From assembly GCA_958430865.1 (NCBI GenBank), contig CAUDNR010001147.1, positions 24,424 to 88,423 on the forward strand: a stretch of 64,000 bases of DNA, in the 5' to 3' direction. Source of the stretch: Entrophospora sp. SA101. Lineage: Eukaryota > Glomeromycota > Glomeromycetes > Entrophosporales > Entrophosporaceae. Positions within the stretch are counted from its first letter, which is position 1, and every line of letters starts with the position of its first letter. Made by a program: the position numbers and the translations under genes. Shown piece by piece: positions 22,645 through 34,300 of this stretch. The notes below the pieces were generated by a model that did no database searches, was not told the origin of the DNA, and worked only from the letters and a program-made list of their open reading frames with translations.

Positions 22645-23858
22645 TTGCAAGCTTTAAAAAGGAAAACTTTAGATCAATCAAGAGAATGGGGTAGTAATCG
22701 TGCACATCATTCATTTCTCAAAGATATTGAAGCAAGTGAAAAAATGCTTGAAATAAATCATGACCTTCGTCTCTGCTTGTGTATTCTCAAATCACTTGAA
22801 ATTAAGGCTGATAACCAAGGTCCTAATTTTCGGTAGTTGAAGAGAATAGAGCCGCTGGCATAATTTCTCTTGACCCAGGAGTGATGACCAATTGATGAAG
22901 GTTATAGAATGGGGAAAAAAGGATATTAGTAGAATACATCACTTGTGATAGAATCCAAGGTGAAAGGGATTCTATTCATGGCAAAGCAAGTAAGCATAGG
23001 ATGCCCCGAATCCACAAGAAAATTCGTAATCTTGTGTATGAATGTCATCAAAGATTAGCAAAATGGTTGTGGGAAAACCACCATATATTTTTGCTCCCCG
23101 AGTTTAAAACAAAAGACATGGTTAAAAATGCAGTAAATGTTAACCTGGTCATATTACCGTGTTCGCCAACGCTTGATCTAAAACCCGCGAGCACCCTTGG
23201 TGCAAGGTCATTATCTGCACTGAGGAATATACTATGGTTGGCTCGGTCTAATGACCTCCTATTGCTGCGCCATGCGGCCAAATTTCAAAATAAAAATTTT
23301 GTAATTCGTTCAAAAATGTAATAAAATTTTTCAAAAAATAGGACTTCACATGATTTTAGTTTTCTTACTGCCAAACTTAGATACGATAGTCAAGAGTTAG
23401 TCTAAATTTGGTAATATTGTTCCTAAATTTAGAAATGATCATAGTGGGCAAATTCCTCGCGAGCATAGTAAAGTACATGTTTTAAAAAAGAATAGAACTC
23501 TACAACAAATAATTTTTGAGAAAATCTCTCTATTACATTAAAACTAAAGACATATTCTATCAACTAGTAGAGCAATTTTTTTAAAAGGTAGGAAGAAAGT
23601 GACTTTTATACTTTTAAAATTTGCCCAAAATTTAGGAGGTCTTTAGACTGAGCCAACTATAGCAAAATATGCGGATATTGTGGAGTCATCAAGTCAAATT
23701 CGGGTGGTTCAAAGATTTTTAATTGATAATCCGCCATTAATAGAGATGTAAACGGAGCTCGTAATACACTTTTGAAGTATATTACAGAAAAACAACAAGA
23801 GTCGTTCGCGACGTTGGGGCTTACACCCGGGACACCTTATTGTAGGTTGTCTACGTAG
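22645..23858 (+). pseudogene. Fanzor (eukaryotic TnpB-like nuclease) pseudogene split by a MITE
   Basis: Successive pieces of a Fanzor/OrfB-type protein appear in order with stops and frame changes. First is an N-terminal/WED-side piece with EINHDLRLC and LEIKADNQGPN. Then AAGIISLDPGVMTN carries the RuvC-I Asp, followed by VIEWGKKDISRIHHL. HRMPRIHKKIRNLVYECHQ and IFLLPEFKTKDMV carry the RuvC-II Glu. After a gap, KICGYCGVIKSNSGGSKIFN is the first half of the zinc finger, and RDVNGARNTLLKYIT is the RuvC-III block with its Asp. Stops occur after GVMTN, in the spacer before RuvC-II, and as two consecutive stops within the zinc finger. The MITE at 23233-23661 sits between RuvC-II and the zinc finger. 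Fanzors are RNA-guided nucleases carried by eukaryotic transposons. This copy is dead. No element ends were identified with confidence. Confidence 0.85.
23233..23661. mobile_element. MITE family A, copy 2, inside the Fanzor relic
   Basis: This copy of about 429 bp keeps both inverted ends: gttggctcggtctaatgacc at 23237 and, on the right, ggaggtctttagactgagcc followed by aac. The match is about 23 bp with three mismatches. The interior matches copy 1 (6559-6971). Non-coding. It separates Fanzor RuvC-II from the zinc finger, so it landed in an already existing Fanzor gene. About 90 bp of GC-rich sequence of unknown origin lies between the last Fanzor codons (about 23140) and the left end. Confidence 0.85.
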
Positions 23859-24019
23859 TACTTGTACTTAGTATTAGTATAGGTTCAATATAAGAGGTTA
23901 GTAGTATTTTTTTAAAGGAATTTAATTAATTGTGTGATAAAAATATGTGATATTAAAATTACTAAATATAAAAATTCCTTTACGAAAAAAATAAGTTTTT
24001 TAACAACAGCAACAAAAAA
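23859..24019. promoter_or_regulatory. Upstream region of the Gbp2-like gene
   Basis: A/T-rich sequence between the last Fanzor codons and the ATG at 24020. No specific element is recognised. The usable promoter is very short unless it overlaps transposon remains. Confidence 0.3.
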
Positions 24020-26337
24020 ATGTCAACAGGCCCACATACCCCACATACTGACGAATTAATGAGTGATCCTATAAATAGCACTCTTTGTTCGATAACTGCA
24101 GCTGATGATATTATTTTGGATACTCAAGAGGAAAATTCTGCTAACGAGGAAGATCGTAGACATAATAAAACAGATGAAGATTCTTATAGACCTAGAAAAA
24201 GGTAATTTATAAATTTATAAGGTTTTCTTTAATAATAAAATGTAAATTTTTTCACAATCATTTTCTTTTTAATGTATTAAGAAGAGGTTCCAGTAGATCG
24301 TATTCACCACATAGACGCTCAAGATCCCCTAGACGTTCTAGATCTCCTAGACCAGTCTCATTAAGACGTTCCCGATCTCCACGTACACCATCACCTTATC
24401 CATCATCAAATAGTTATCGCAATTTCACTCGTCGTCCATCATATAATAACAACAACAATACTATCGACAGCAATAACAGTAATAACAAAAACAATAACAA
24501 TGATCATTATGAAATTGACAGAGCAATTAAACGTGAAAGAGATTTTGATAGTAGGGAAGGAGGACATCATACAGCATCGGTTATTCGAAATAGGGAAAGG
24601 GATAGACGTACAGGAAGTGTTATTGGTGGAACTAATAATAGATTATCTCCTCCTTATCCCAATCCACATTCTCGTGACAGATATAATGGTCGACCTTTTA
24701 TTAAACAGGAGAAATCATACAGTCAGAGATTATCGGCAAAGGAAACAGCAGGTTTTATTTTCAAAACAAAACAAATATATAATTTAATCCTATAATTAAT
24801 AAAATAATATATTTTTTTAAAAAAAACCAGCATTGACCGCATCACAAAGATCACAAAAAGAATGTCGTGTTTATGTTGGTAATTTAGCTTATGAAATTAA
24901 ATGGGCTCAATTAAAAGATTTTATGCGTCAAGGTATAAGATCCATCATATTTACATTTATATATTTCTTTAACCAATATATTTTTCTAAATATTATAATA
25001 AAAAATTGAATCTTAGCTGGTGAAGTTGTTTTTGCTGATGTTTTAATGCAATCAAATGGAATGTCAAAAGGTTGTGGGTGAGAAATTTTGATTATTAAAA
25101 ATTAATAACAATGTTTTTTTTATGTATCGATCGGTATATGTAAATTTTCTTCAAATAATGTATAAAGTGTTGTAGAATATCGTACACCCGAAGATGCAAG
25201 ACGAGCTATTGAAACATTGAATGATACACAATTGTTAGGAAGACCTGTATTTATTAGAGAGGTATGAATTTTATATTTGTGTGAATGTGTGTGTATGTAT
25301 TTGACAAACAAATAAATTAATGATTATATAAATAAAATATAATTATTGCATAGGATCGTGAATCAGAAGCTAAATTTGGTACAGGATTAAATATTAGAAA
25401 TAATGATAATAGAATAGCATCATATTCACACCATCATTATCAACAGCCTAATCACCATAATAATCATTATCATCATAACAATAACAACAATCATCATCAT
25501 CATCATCATTACAATAATAATACTATTAATCATCGTCATAATTCTAGTAATAGCAATAGCAGTGGTAATAATTATCATAATCATCATCATAATCATGGTA
25601 GTAGTGTTGCTGGCAGACAAATTTTTGTTGGAAATGTTGGTTAATTTTTTAATTAAAATTTTTTGAAAAATTTTTTTAAAAAAGTATATAATTAAATTTA
25701 TATATATAATAGCTTCCTTATTCGGTTGGTTGGCAGGAACTTAAGGATCTTTTTAGAAATGCTGGTACGAATCTATTAATTAGTTATAGTTAATTTTACA
25801 TATATATTATAAATGAATTTTAATGTCTTTTTTAAAAAAAATAAATATAGGAAATATTATTAGAGCAGATATTCTTGTAGGACAAGACCGAAGATCGAAG
25901 GGGTCTGGGACAGTATTATTTGAGACGCCGGAAGATGCTGCAAATGCGATTTGTATGTGTTTATTGAAATTAATAATATAATATAATATAAATTGATTTG
26001 ATTGATTTATGGTTTGAGGTGAAATGGGTCGAGGGAGGTTAGGGATTGTAGAAGAAGGAAAGGGCGCTGGCTGAATGAATATTTTATAAATATATATTTT
26101 TTTATTTTAGTTGTGTACGATGGGTACGATATGAATGGTAGAAATATTGAAGTCCGTGAGGTGGGGTGTTGTTTGGTTGTTTTTTTATAAAAAGGGGTTT
26201 TTTGCTCGCTATAATGTATTGTTATTATTATTATTATTTATGATTATTATTTTTAATGAGATTGAAAAAATATTTTTTGGTATGAGCTGGGCAAGTTATT
26301 GAGATGGCAGGTTTTCTTTTTCTTTTCAAATTTACAT

Positions 26338-26370
<33 letters not shown>

Positions 26371-26607
26371 CACATATACATACGTATATAAACGTAGGAT
26401 CGTTTTGCTGGAGGACCACCACCGCCAAGATTTTCCACTCGACCAGCACAACCATTACCACCACCATCACATCACCACCACCATCATCATAGTCCATTTG
26501 GAAAGGGAGGAGTTGGAATAGGTATAGGAGGAGGGGGGATGGGAGCAGGAACAGGTGGAAGTGGAGGTGGAGGTGGAAATGGAGGAACAGGTGGCGGAGG
26601 AAATTTC

Positions 26608-26640
<33 letters not shown>

Positions 26641-27578
26641 CACCCCCGTCCCCATAATCCTCATCATCATGGTACTGGTGGGTTTTTTGGAACAAATTTA
26701 GCAGCAACAACAACTTCATCATTAGCAGCAACGCCAGCATCAACAACGGCAGGTGGAGGTGGAAATTCAACTACGGTCGGTGGAGGGATTGGAGGATTTA
26801 ATCCAATTGGAGGTGGTGGTGGGTTTAATCCATTGGGTGGTGGTGGAGGGGGAGAGGGACATAGTAACCCAGAGACAACAACATTTGATACATATGGACA
26901 AGTAGTAGCATATGGAGGAGATTTTTCAGGTACTACTGGTGCAGGTGGTATGATAGATTATAGAGTAGGAAGGAGAGGGGGAGGGGAATTTTCCACGGCA
27001 GGTTATCCAGCAGCAGCATATACTGGAACATTTGGCAGTTCTGCAGGGTTTTATCCTACGCCTGGGTTAAATACTTCAACAACAATTGGTACTCAAATAT
27101 TTGTAAGAAATGTAAGTGATGATGATATTTGAAATCAAAAAGGATAAAAAAAAAATTATAACAATAAATAAATAAACAAATAATATTATCATTATTAGTT
27201 GCCGTTCAATACTACAAATTTAGATTTGAGAGAGTTGTTTAAACATTGTGGTAAGAATAATTAATAATTGTTTTATCTTAAAGATGAAAAAGATATCCTT
27301 TTCTCATTATTATATATATAGGTAATGTCGTTAGAGCAGAAATTTTACCTAAAGGAGCAGGACTTGTACAATTTGATTCAAATGAATCGGCTCGTTTTGC
27401 AGTTGGTGAGTTGGTTGTTATTTTATTATGTTAATTATATGTTAATGTTATGTAAATTTTTAGTTTGAAGCTGCTTTTTTTATTAAATATATATATATTA
27501 TCTTGTTATTTAGAAAAATTTAGCGGTTATATGTATGGAGGACGTGGAATAGAAGTGAACTTTGATCGATTTACATGA
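24020..27578 (+). CDS. Three-RRM SR-like RNA-binding protein, Gbp2/Hrb1 type
   Basis: A gene of about 12 exons. The N-terminus is acidic, then an Arg/Ser domain (RSRSPRRSRSPRP and similar, exon starting 24282). RRM1 has CRVYVGNLAYEI and SNGMSKGCGVVEYRTPEDA. RRM2 has RQIFVGN joined to LPYSVGWQELKDLF, then SKGSGTVLFETPEDA. RRM3 at the C-terminus has TQIFVRN joined to LPFNTTNLDLRELF, then GAGLVQFDSNESARF. Between RRM1 and RRM2 is an Asn/His-rich linker; between RRM2 and RRM3 a very long Gly/Asn/His/Thr-rich linker (about 26400-27090). The order RS domain plus three RRMs matches yeast Gbp2/Hrb1, shuttling proteins that couple splicing quality control to mRNA export. The low-complexity linkers are suited to condensate behaviour (inference). 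The stop TGA is at 27576-27578. Confidence 0.85.
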
Positions 27579-29482
27579 TAAATAATAAAATATTTTAACG
27601 ATAATGATGATTTATTTAAATTATATTTTTAATAATAAATGATTTTATTGATAAAATGAATGAATGGAATTCCTTCTACAATTCAAAATTAATTTAAAAT
27701 TAGTTTTGTTCAGATTAGGCTTGTGTGCTTTTTAAACGTAACAAGAATAATTAATAGGCAAAGCACACTTTATCATATTATCCCAAGTTTAAACAAGGAA
27801 TTTTTTGATTCATTAAAAGCCATTCATCATTACTTTATTGAATAGGAAGGATCCATTAAAAGAAAAAAAATTTTTTATTTTTAATCAGTTATATATATTT
27901 TTAAATTACGGTTTTTAATTGGATGATGGTACGATCTCGTGTTACATTTACAATTCATTCTTAAAAATTTGCAGAATTTCATCTTTCATTCTCTCACGCG
28001 AATAACACGCAACTTGGGTTTGAATTGAAATAATAATAATTGGTCGATTAATTGAGTAGGTTTTCCATACAACAATATTACACGAGTAGAATGCATTGTA
28101 TAATAATGATGCACATAAATTAGGAATTATTAATATGTGTATGCTCGCTCATCCATTGCTACGATAGAAGAATTAGGAAAAGAGGGTCTTTTTTTTCACA
28201 TGGAAATAAAACAAAACCGTGGGGAAATAAATATTTCTAATTGGTCCAACATAGATGTTATCAATATATTACAAGCATGTGAAGAACAGTGTTGAAATTT
28301 TAGTGCGGGGATGCGGAAGTGTCACGTTACACGTTAGTATTTTCTCCAGATAGTTTCTAAATTTGTAATAGTTACACAACGCTGGTAATTTCATAATAAA
28401 ATTAAAAAAATTGAAACTTTGTAATTAATACATCAATTTCGTAATCCAGGACAGTTCAGAATGATAAAATCGGATAACAAGTTCTCAAGTTTGATCAAAT
28501 GTTATCTTTTTTTGCACATGCAAAATAAATTCATGACCACGTGCCTGTTAACATATTATCATGACTAAATGCTAGCTATTATATTAATATTAATAGTAAG
28601 TATTTTAACAAATTTGGAGCTATTATTGTGGCTATAAAATAAACAAATAACTATTGTTTTCCCTCCTCTCTCTCTTAACACAATAATAATAAAATATTTA
28701 TCAATAACATTTGATAAAGTTGACATTTTGGTAACACATACCCTGAAATTCAGCATTCTTTGAGAAGCTGTTTTGATCCAAATTAATGGTTGATTTATTG
28801 ATTATTTGATATGTTTGATTTGATTCATTAGTTACCTTCTCTTTCTTACACTAGTACTTTCAACAATCACCTTATATCTCGTGATATTTGACAATTCAGT
28901 TAATTAATGCACAATGATTTAATGGCTTAAGGTGTGTAATATATATTATTAATATATATATTTTTTTTTATTTATTTATTTAAGAAATATTAATTAAACC
29001 TTTACTTTCTTCTATATCACCAAATAAAAATTCTTTGCGTGTTTTGCAAAGATCAAATTTCCCCCCGAATAAAAAAAATATTTTTATTTTATTTTTTCAC
29101 ACATATTCACATTATTTTCATGAGATTTTTTTTTTTATGTAAATCGTATTTTTTGATTTCTGAGTGAATCGTGATTATTTCCCCTCATTTTTTATGTACG
29201 CCTTTACAAATAAATAGAATTTTAATTAACTCCACTTTTTTAACATATTCAATGTAAAAAAATATTTTAATTAATTAATACTTTGTTTAAAATTAAAAAA
29301 AACGGATCTAAAGGACTTGGAAATATAACTCTTTCTTCAAAAAAAAAAAAAAAAATCCTTTCACAAAAAAATATTATTAAAAAAAATTATATTTTTTAAA
29401 AAAATAAACTACAAAACTACAAAACTATTATTATCAACTCCTACTAATAAAATAAAATCTACCTCTTTCACACTAAACAAAA
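27579..29482. other. Spacer between two RRM genes
   Basis: No gene is supported. The stretch includes a truncated hAT-type MITE (28287-28390) and long A/T runs. The 500 bp before 29483 are very rich in poly-A and poly-T, as is common for promoters here. Confidence 0.5.
28287..28390 (+). mobile_element. hAT-derived MITE, truncated copy
   Basis: The left end is cagtgttgaaattttagtgc, followed by a ggatgcgg word, gttacacgtta and then tagtttctaaatttgta. It matches the reverse complement of 59828-59946 over about 100 bp. The expected right end (…tttcaacactg) is missing; the match is lost after gttacacaacg. Confidence 0.7.
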
Positions 29483-29731
29483 ATGACCTGTTCAAAGAAA
29501 GTTGTTGTTACCGAAATTTCCTCTGCTGCCACAGAGAAAACTGGTAAGCATAATAAAAATTACAATTAAATCTATTTACGCGCATTTATTATAATAAATA
29601 TGCACGTTACATTTATTAATTCAATGCGATACCATTATAGTTAAGGATTTCTTTTTATTTTGTGGTAAAATGAAAGAATTCGAGTTGGTAAAGTGAGTAG
29701 TTGGTAATCTTGTATATACATACATACATAC

Positions 29732-29762
<31 letters not shown>

Positions 29763-30688
29763 ATATTTGATTGTTTTACAATAATTAGAGATGAAAAAAG
29801 CGATAAACAAATTGCTTATGTGACATTCGAAAGAGATGCTGCCGTAAAAACTGCTCTTATGTTAACAAATGCTGTAATTGGTGATTCTCCAATCACAGTC
29901 AGACCCGCCGATGGATCATTGAATCCTGATGATGGAAATAATGACCAACTTAGTTGTATAGAACAAGAGGAAAAGGTTAGTAGTAGCGGTAGATTTAGTA
30001 AGTTGCTTCCTCTCGTCAGGGAAGTAAATATTTTTATTTATAGACACGTTCAACTAATTATTATTTGTATATTTATATATCTTTTTATTATAGCCAAAAA
30101 AAGTAATTTTTGCAGAAATTTTAGCTGCAGGATTTCAGTTACAAGATTCTATCATTCAAAAAGGCCTCGAATTTGATTGTAAGTTTAAACGAATACATTT
30201 TTTAAAAGAATTTATAATTATTTGATTTCGAATTATTTAATTCATTAATATTATTATTATTTTAGCAAGATGCGGTATAAGTGGACGTCTCATGTATTAT
30301 TTGCATCAACTCCAAGACAATCGTGAGTTTTTTTTTTAATTTCCTCCTTCAAAAAAAAAATTTTTTTTAAAAAAATATTCTTTTTTGTCTTCTTTTAGTC
30401 AAAGCATTAGACGACCAATACAAAGTATATGATAAAGTGAGTGCGACAGCCGTCCAGCTCGACACTAAATTTGCCGTTCAAGATAAAATCAAATATGTCA
30501 CTACTCAAGCACAAGACAAAGTAAATCAAGCGATCGAAACACCTGCCGGTAAAATCATGCTTGAATATTATCTTTCAACCACAAAACAAGTTGCCGATGT
30601 TCATGCTGAAGCAAGAAGAATTGCTGATGAAAAACAAGTCAAACTCATCACCTCACACGAAGAAGAATCCACCAATGGATCATTATAA
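29483..30688 (+). CDS. Vip1-like RRM protein
   Basis: The gene has six or so exons. The N-terminal RRM is compact: KKVVVTEISSA forms the first strand, then VKDFFLFCGKMKEFELV, and KQIAYVTFERDAAVKTALML gives the RNP1-like strand. After a short linker come PKKVIFAEILAAGFQLQDSI and a helical C-terminal half (DQYKVYDKVSATAVQLDTKF, AQDKVNQAIETPAGKIMLEY) that ends AEARRIADEKQVKLI. This layout, an N-terminal RRM plus a conserved helical tail, is that of the fungal Vip1 family and related plant RRM proteins. Their molecular role is poorly defined; RNA binding in the cytoplasm is inferred. The ATG at 29483 follows a long A/T-rich leader. TAA is at 30686-30688. Confidence 0.85.
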
Positions 30689-31343
30689 ATCATTGTCATA
30701 TCAATTCATTATTCATCAATTACATGCATCTATCTATCTAACGAAACGTTTTTTCGTTTTTGTTGTTTGGGTTAAAATTTTAATTTTTTTTATTTTTTCA
30801 ACAAACAAACAAATAAATTAAAAAGCAAAATTTTTATTATTATATTAATATTAATACATACATAAACATAATAGCATTAAAATAATAAATTTTTTCCTTT
30901 TTCTCTATATATGAACTTTTTATTATATTATTATATATAATATATACTAAAAAAAAAAAATAAAAATAAAAATAAAAAACATAAAATTTGTCAATTAGAA
31001 TTAAAAGTGTTAAAGCAGGAGCAGAGACGTTTCCCAAAATGTCACTCGATATTTCAAATGTTAATTGTTATTATTATGTAATTTAAGTTTTAAGTTTTGA
31101 GTATTTTCATACTTTTTTACAACGCCTTTATTTTTTTTTTTGTGAAAACCTTAAAATCCATCAATTACACAAAAAATCCAAATATTAAAATTAATAATTA
31201 ATAATTAATTAATAATTTACAAAATTATAATAATAAATTAAAAAATTTTTTTTTTGATAATATTAATATATAATGTATAAAATGTATAAATGAAAATGTA
31301 TATAGCATGCATATATAAACTATGAATTTAAATAAAAAAACCT
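30689..31343. other. Convergent 3' spacer
   Basis: A/T-rich gap between the 3' ends of the Vip1-like gene and the myotubularin gene. It includes AATAAA-like words on both strands. No gene is seen. Confidence 0.5.
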
Positions 31344-34300
31344 CTAAATAATTACAAAGTCATTAAAATCAAGTGAAGTTCTAGAAATGCCATCTGATGT
31401 TGATGGTGGCGATGACGTTAATAAATCTTCGGATGTAAAATGTTTATTGTTTTCAGAATCATTATAATTATAATTATAATTATAATAATTATTGTTATTA
31501 TTATTGGAAGCAGTTGGAATAGTCGTTGCTCTACTACTATTTATTGTAGTAGAATTATGCGATAACGGTAGAATATTTTTATGAAATCTGTGAAATTTAT
31601 TTGTGCCACTATCACTGCTACCGCTACCACTAATATTTATTACAGCGCTTCTACCACTATTGACTATCATATTATTTTTATCAATAGCTTCATTACTACT
31701 ACTAGTACTACTACCACTGCTGCTGCTGCTACTACTACTGCTGCTGCTGCTGCTGCTAGTGTTACAATGAGTAAATGAATCTTCTGTTTGTGCTTCATGT
31801 AAAAGATTTTTTAAAGTTTGTGCGAGTTCTATTTTGTCGTTCTCATGTGGACATGTTAAATTAACCCATGTGCTCTCATATCTTTCTACATTATTTTTCT
31901 CCCCTTTATCAACTCCACCATCACTACCACCACCACCACCACCACCATCATCAACTTCTCCATTATCATCATCATCGTCATCGTCGTCATAATGATCCAA
32001 CGTTAATGATTCAATTTTTTTTCTTAATGCTTTTAAAGGAACTTTGTCCGAGCTTGATAATCCTTTTAAATCAATATAATCTGATTGACCTAAAAGTAAG
32101 GATTTTGAAATGTCTGTTGCATCATTATGTACAGATCTGACACCATCCTGTAATACCGAATTAAGAAGCATATCTTCAACATATATTTTATTATCATCTT
32201 CATCTTCGCCATCGTATTCCTCTTTATTTTCGATTTTTTCTAGTGCAATTTTCGTATTGTCATTATTGTCATTATCGTCATTATCATTACCATCATTAAG
32301 TTTACTATTGTTCAATACCAATTTTTTACACATTGTCAATAATAATTTCTCGGGCATTTTAATTCCTGGAGTAAACATAATCTCAGATCCAGGTGGTACT
32401 GATAATAACGCTATTGAATTATCATCTTTTGGAAAATAATAATCAGACCATAGTGTTATTACCCTGGCGCCAGTTTCAGGACGTAAAACTTCTTTTTTCC
32501 ATGCATGGTCAAATTTAAAGCAGCTATTGTTATTAGATCTAGATGACAATGATGTTGATGATAACGATGATGAGATTTTCAGATATTGATCATTTTTAAA
32601 CCATTGTCGATGTTCGTGCACCCATGACCATATGCTTCTAGTTCTTTCACGCAACCTAATTATTTCTCTTTCAAATTCAGAATTACATAGAAAATCACCG
32701 TAAGGCGAATTTCCAGCCGATGCACGAGCTAGACACAACAACAAAAAATCATTAAACTCAAACAATGTAGGAAATTGTTCTAAAAGATGATGAACACACG
32801 TTAGAAATAAAAGAAACACAGGTGATGAAACAGGAGTTGTTGAATTAGTGTCCGATGATGGTGTTGACAACTGTGTTGATGAATATGCTGATGATGATGA
32901 ATATGAATTTCTGTTATTGTTATCATTGCCTTTTTTCCTGCTATAGTCACTGCAAGATAATTTAGTCGGGAGTTCACCACGTGCTCTAAATTGATGACCA
33001 AAAGCCATCCATTCCTTTTCGATCAACACCCTAAACCCTTTCAAAGTACGATAATATGGATCTAACATTATTTGTGCAAGTGAAACAAGTTGTGGTGTTC
33101 TATCCCAACCATCAGTACAATGCACTAGCACACTAGAATCATCATCAACTATCTTGGATACCACTCCATTTTTTCCTCCAGCTGCTTTAAGCAAACCAGC
33201 TACACAATTCAACCATCCTGTAGACTCTAATACTGAAAACCAATTAGGCGATGAGGCATTTGTTGCTATTTCACGTAATAGTTTTGAATGTGCATTTGAA
33301 ATAACATGAATATTTGGAAGATTCAGCCATTCCAGTGTAGTATTTTGTGGATAAAATCCTATTTAAAAAAAATAAAATGAACAAAGATAAACAATTAATT
33401 ATTTTTTTTAAAAAAAATAAAAAAAAAAAAGTTATTTTACCTATATTTTCATAGCCACCACCTTTATAAATATTTGAAAAAGCAGAAGTGAAATTTCTTG
33501 CATCCAAAATGCACATTTTCATTTGACATTTTTCATCAAAATTTATAGAATTTCTAGTAAGTTTGCCATCTGAAATACTTCCTATTTCAAAACCTAAATA
33601 CTTTTGTTTTGCTTTAGCCATTTCTTGTTCCTCCTCACTGACTGCACCTAAAACTTCTTGAATTAAAATTTCATCTTCCAAACCACGTGAAGAAAAAAAC
33701 CCTACCATTGGTTGAGCACTACGCATCAAAACATGATGACCTTTTTTCCAACAAACAACAGGAAATCTACTACGAAAATTTGCCAGTTTATGGAAAAAAC
33801 TATTGATTCCTTGCTTTTTTTTCTTCAATTGATGATTTTTTAAAATTCTGGAAGGTAAAATAAAATCTTGCGGATATGTTTTTGATAAAGAGTAATTCGA
33901 ATTAACGCGTGAAATAATCCTTAATAATCATAATAATAAAATTTTACATTTATCATTAGAAATTAATTAATTATTGTTTTTTTTTTTTTTTTTTTTAGTA
34001 ATAACAAGTAGTGTGTTATAAATTTACCATGATTCGTTATCCATCTTCAAACGTTTAAACTCCTTCTCTATTTGGTAACCTGACGTCCATCCTAATTTTT
34101 TATAACATTGAAATGTTTCTTCATTTATTCCTTTATGAATAACTTGGTTTTCAAGTTCCATTTCATCGTCGTCATCATCATCATCATCATCATCATAACC
34201 ATAACCATTATCACTACTATCATTATCATTATCACCATCACCATTTGATTTTGAAAATAATGCTGAAAGTAATTTTTCCTCTAATTTATCTACAGTGATT

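Noticed and set aside
23150..23215. Possible tRNA or tRNA-derived SINE in the GC-rich segment
   Set aside because: I could not fold a cloverleaf or find convincing A and B boxes, so I kept it only as an unexplained segment.
25426..25620. Minus-strand Met/Ile-rich frame
   Set aside because: Antisense of the Asn/His-rich linker of the Gbp2-like gene.
26234..26670. Frames on both strands around the Gbp2-like linker
   Set aside because: Shadow frames of Gly/His/Asn codon repeats and of the intron with the catatac repeat.
31581..32439. Several plus-strand frames rich in Ser, Thr, Ala and His
   Set aside because: They lie opposite the myotubularin low-complexity tail and only reflect its triplet repeats.
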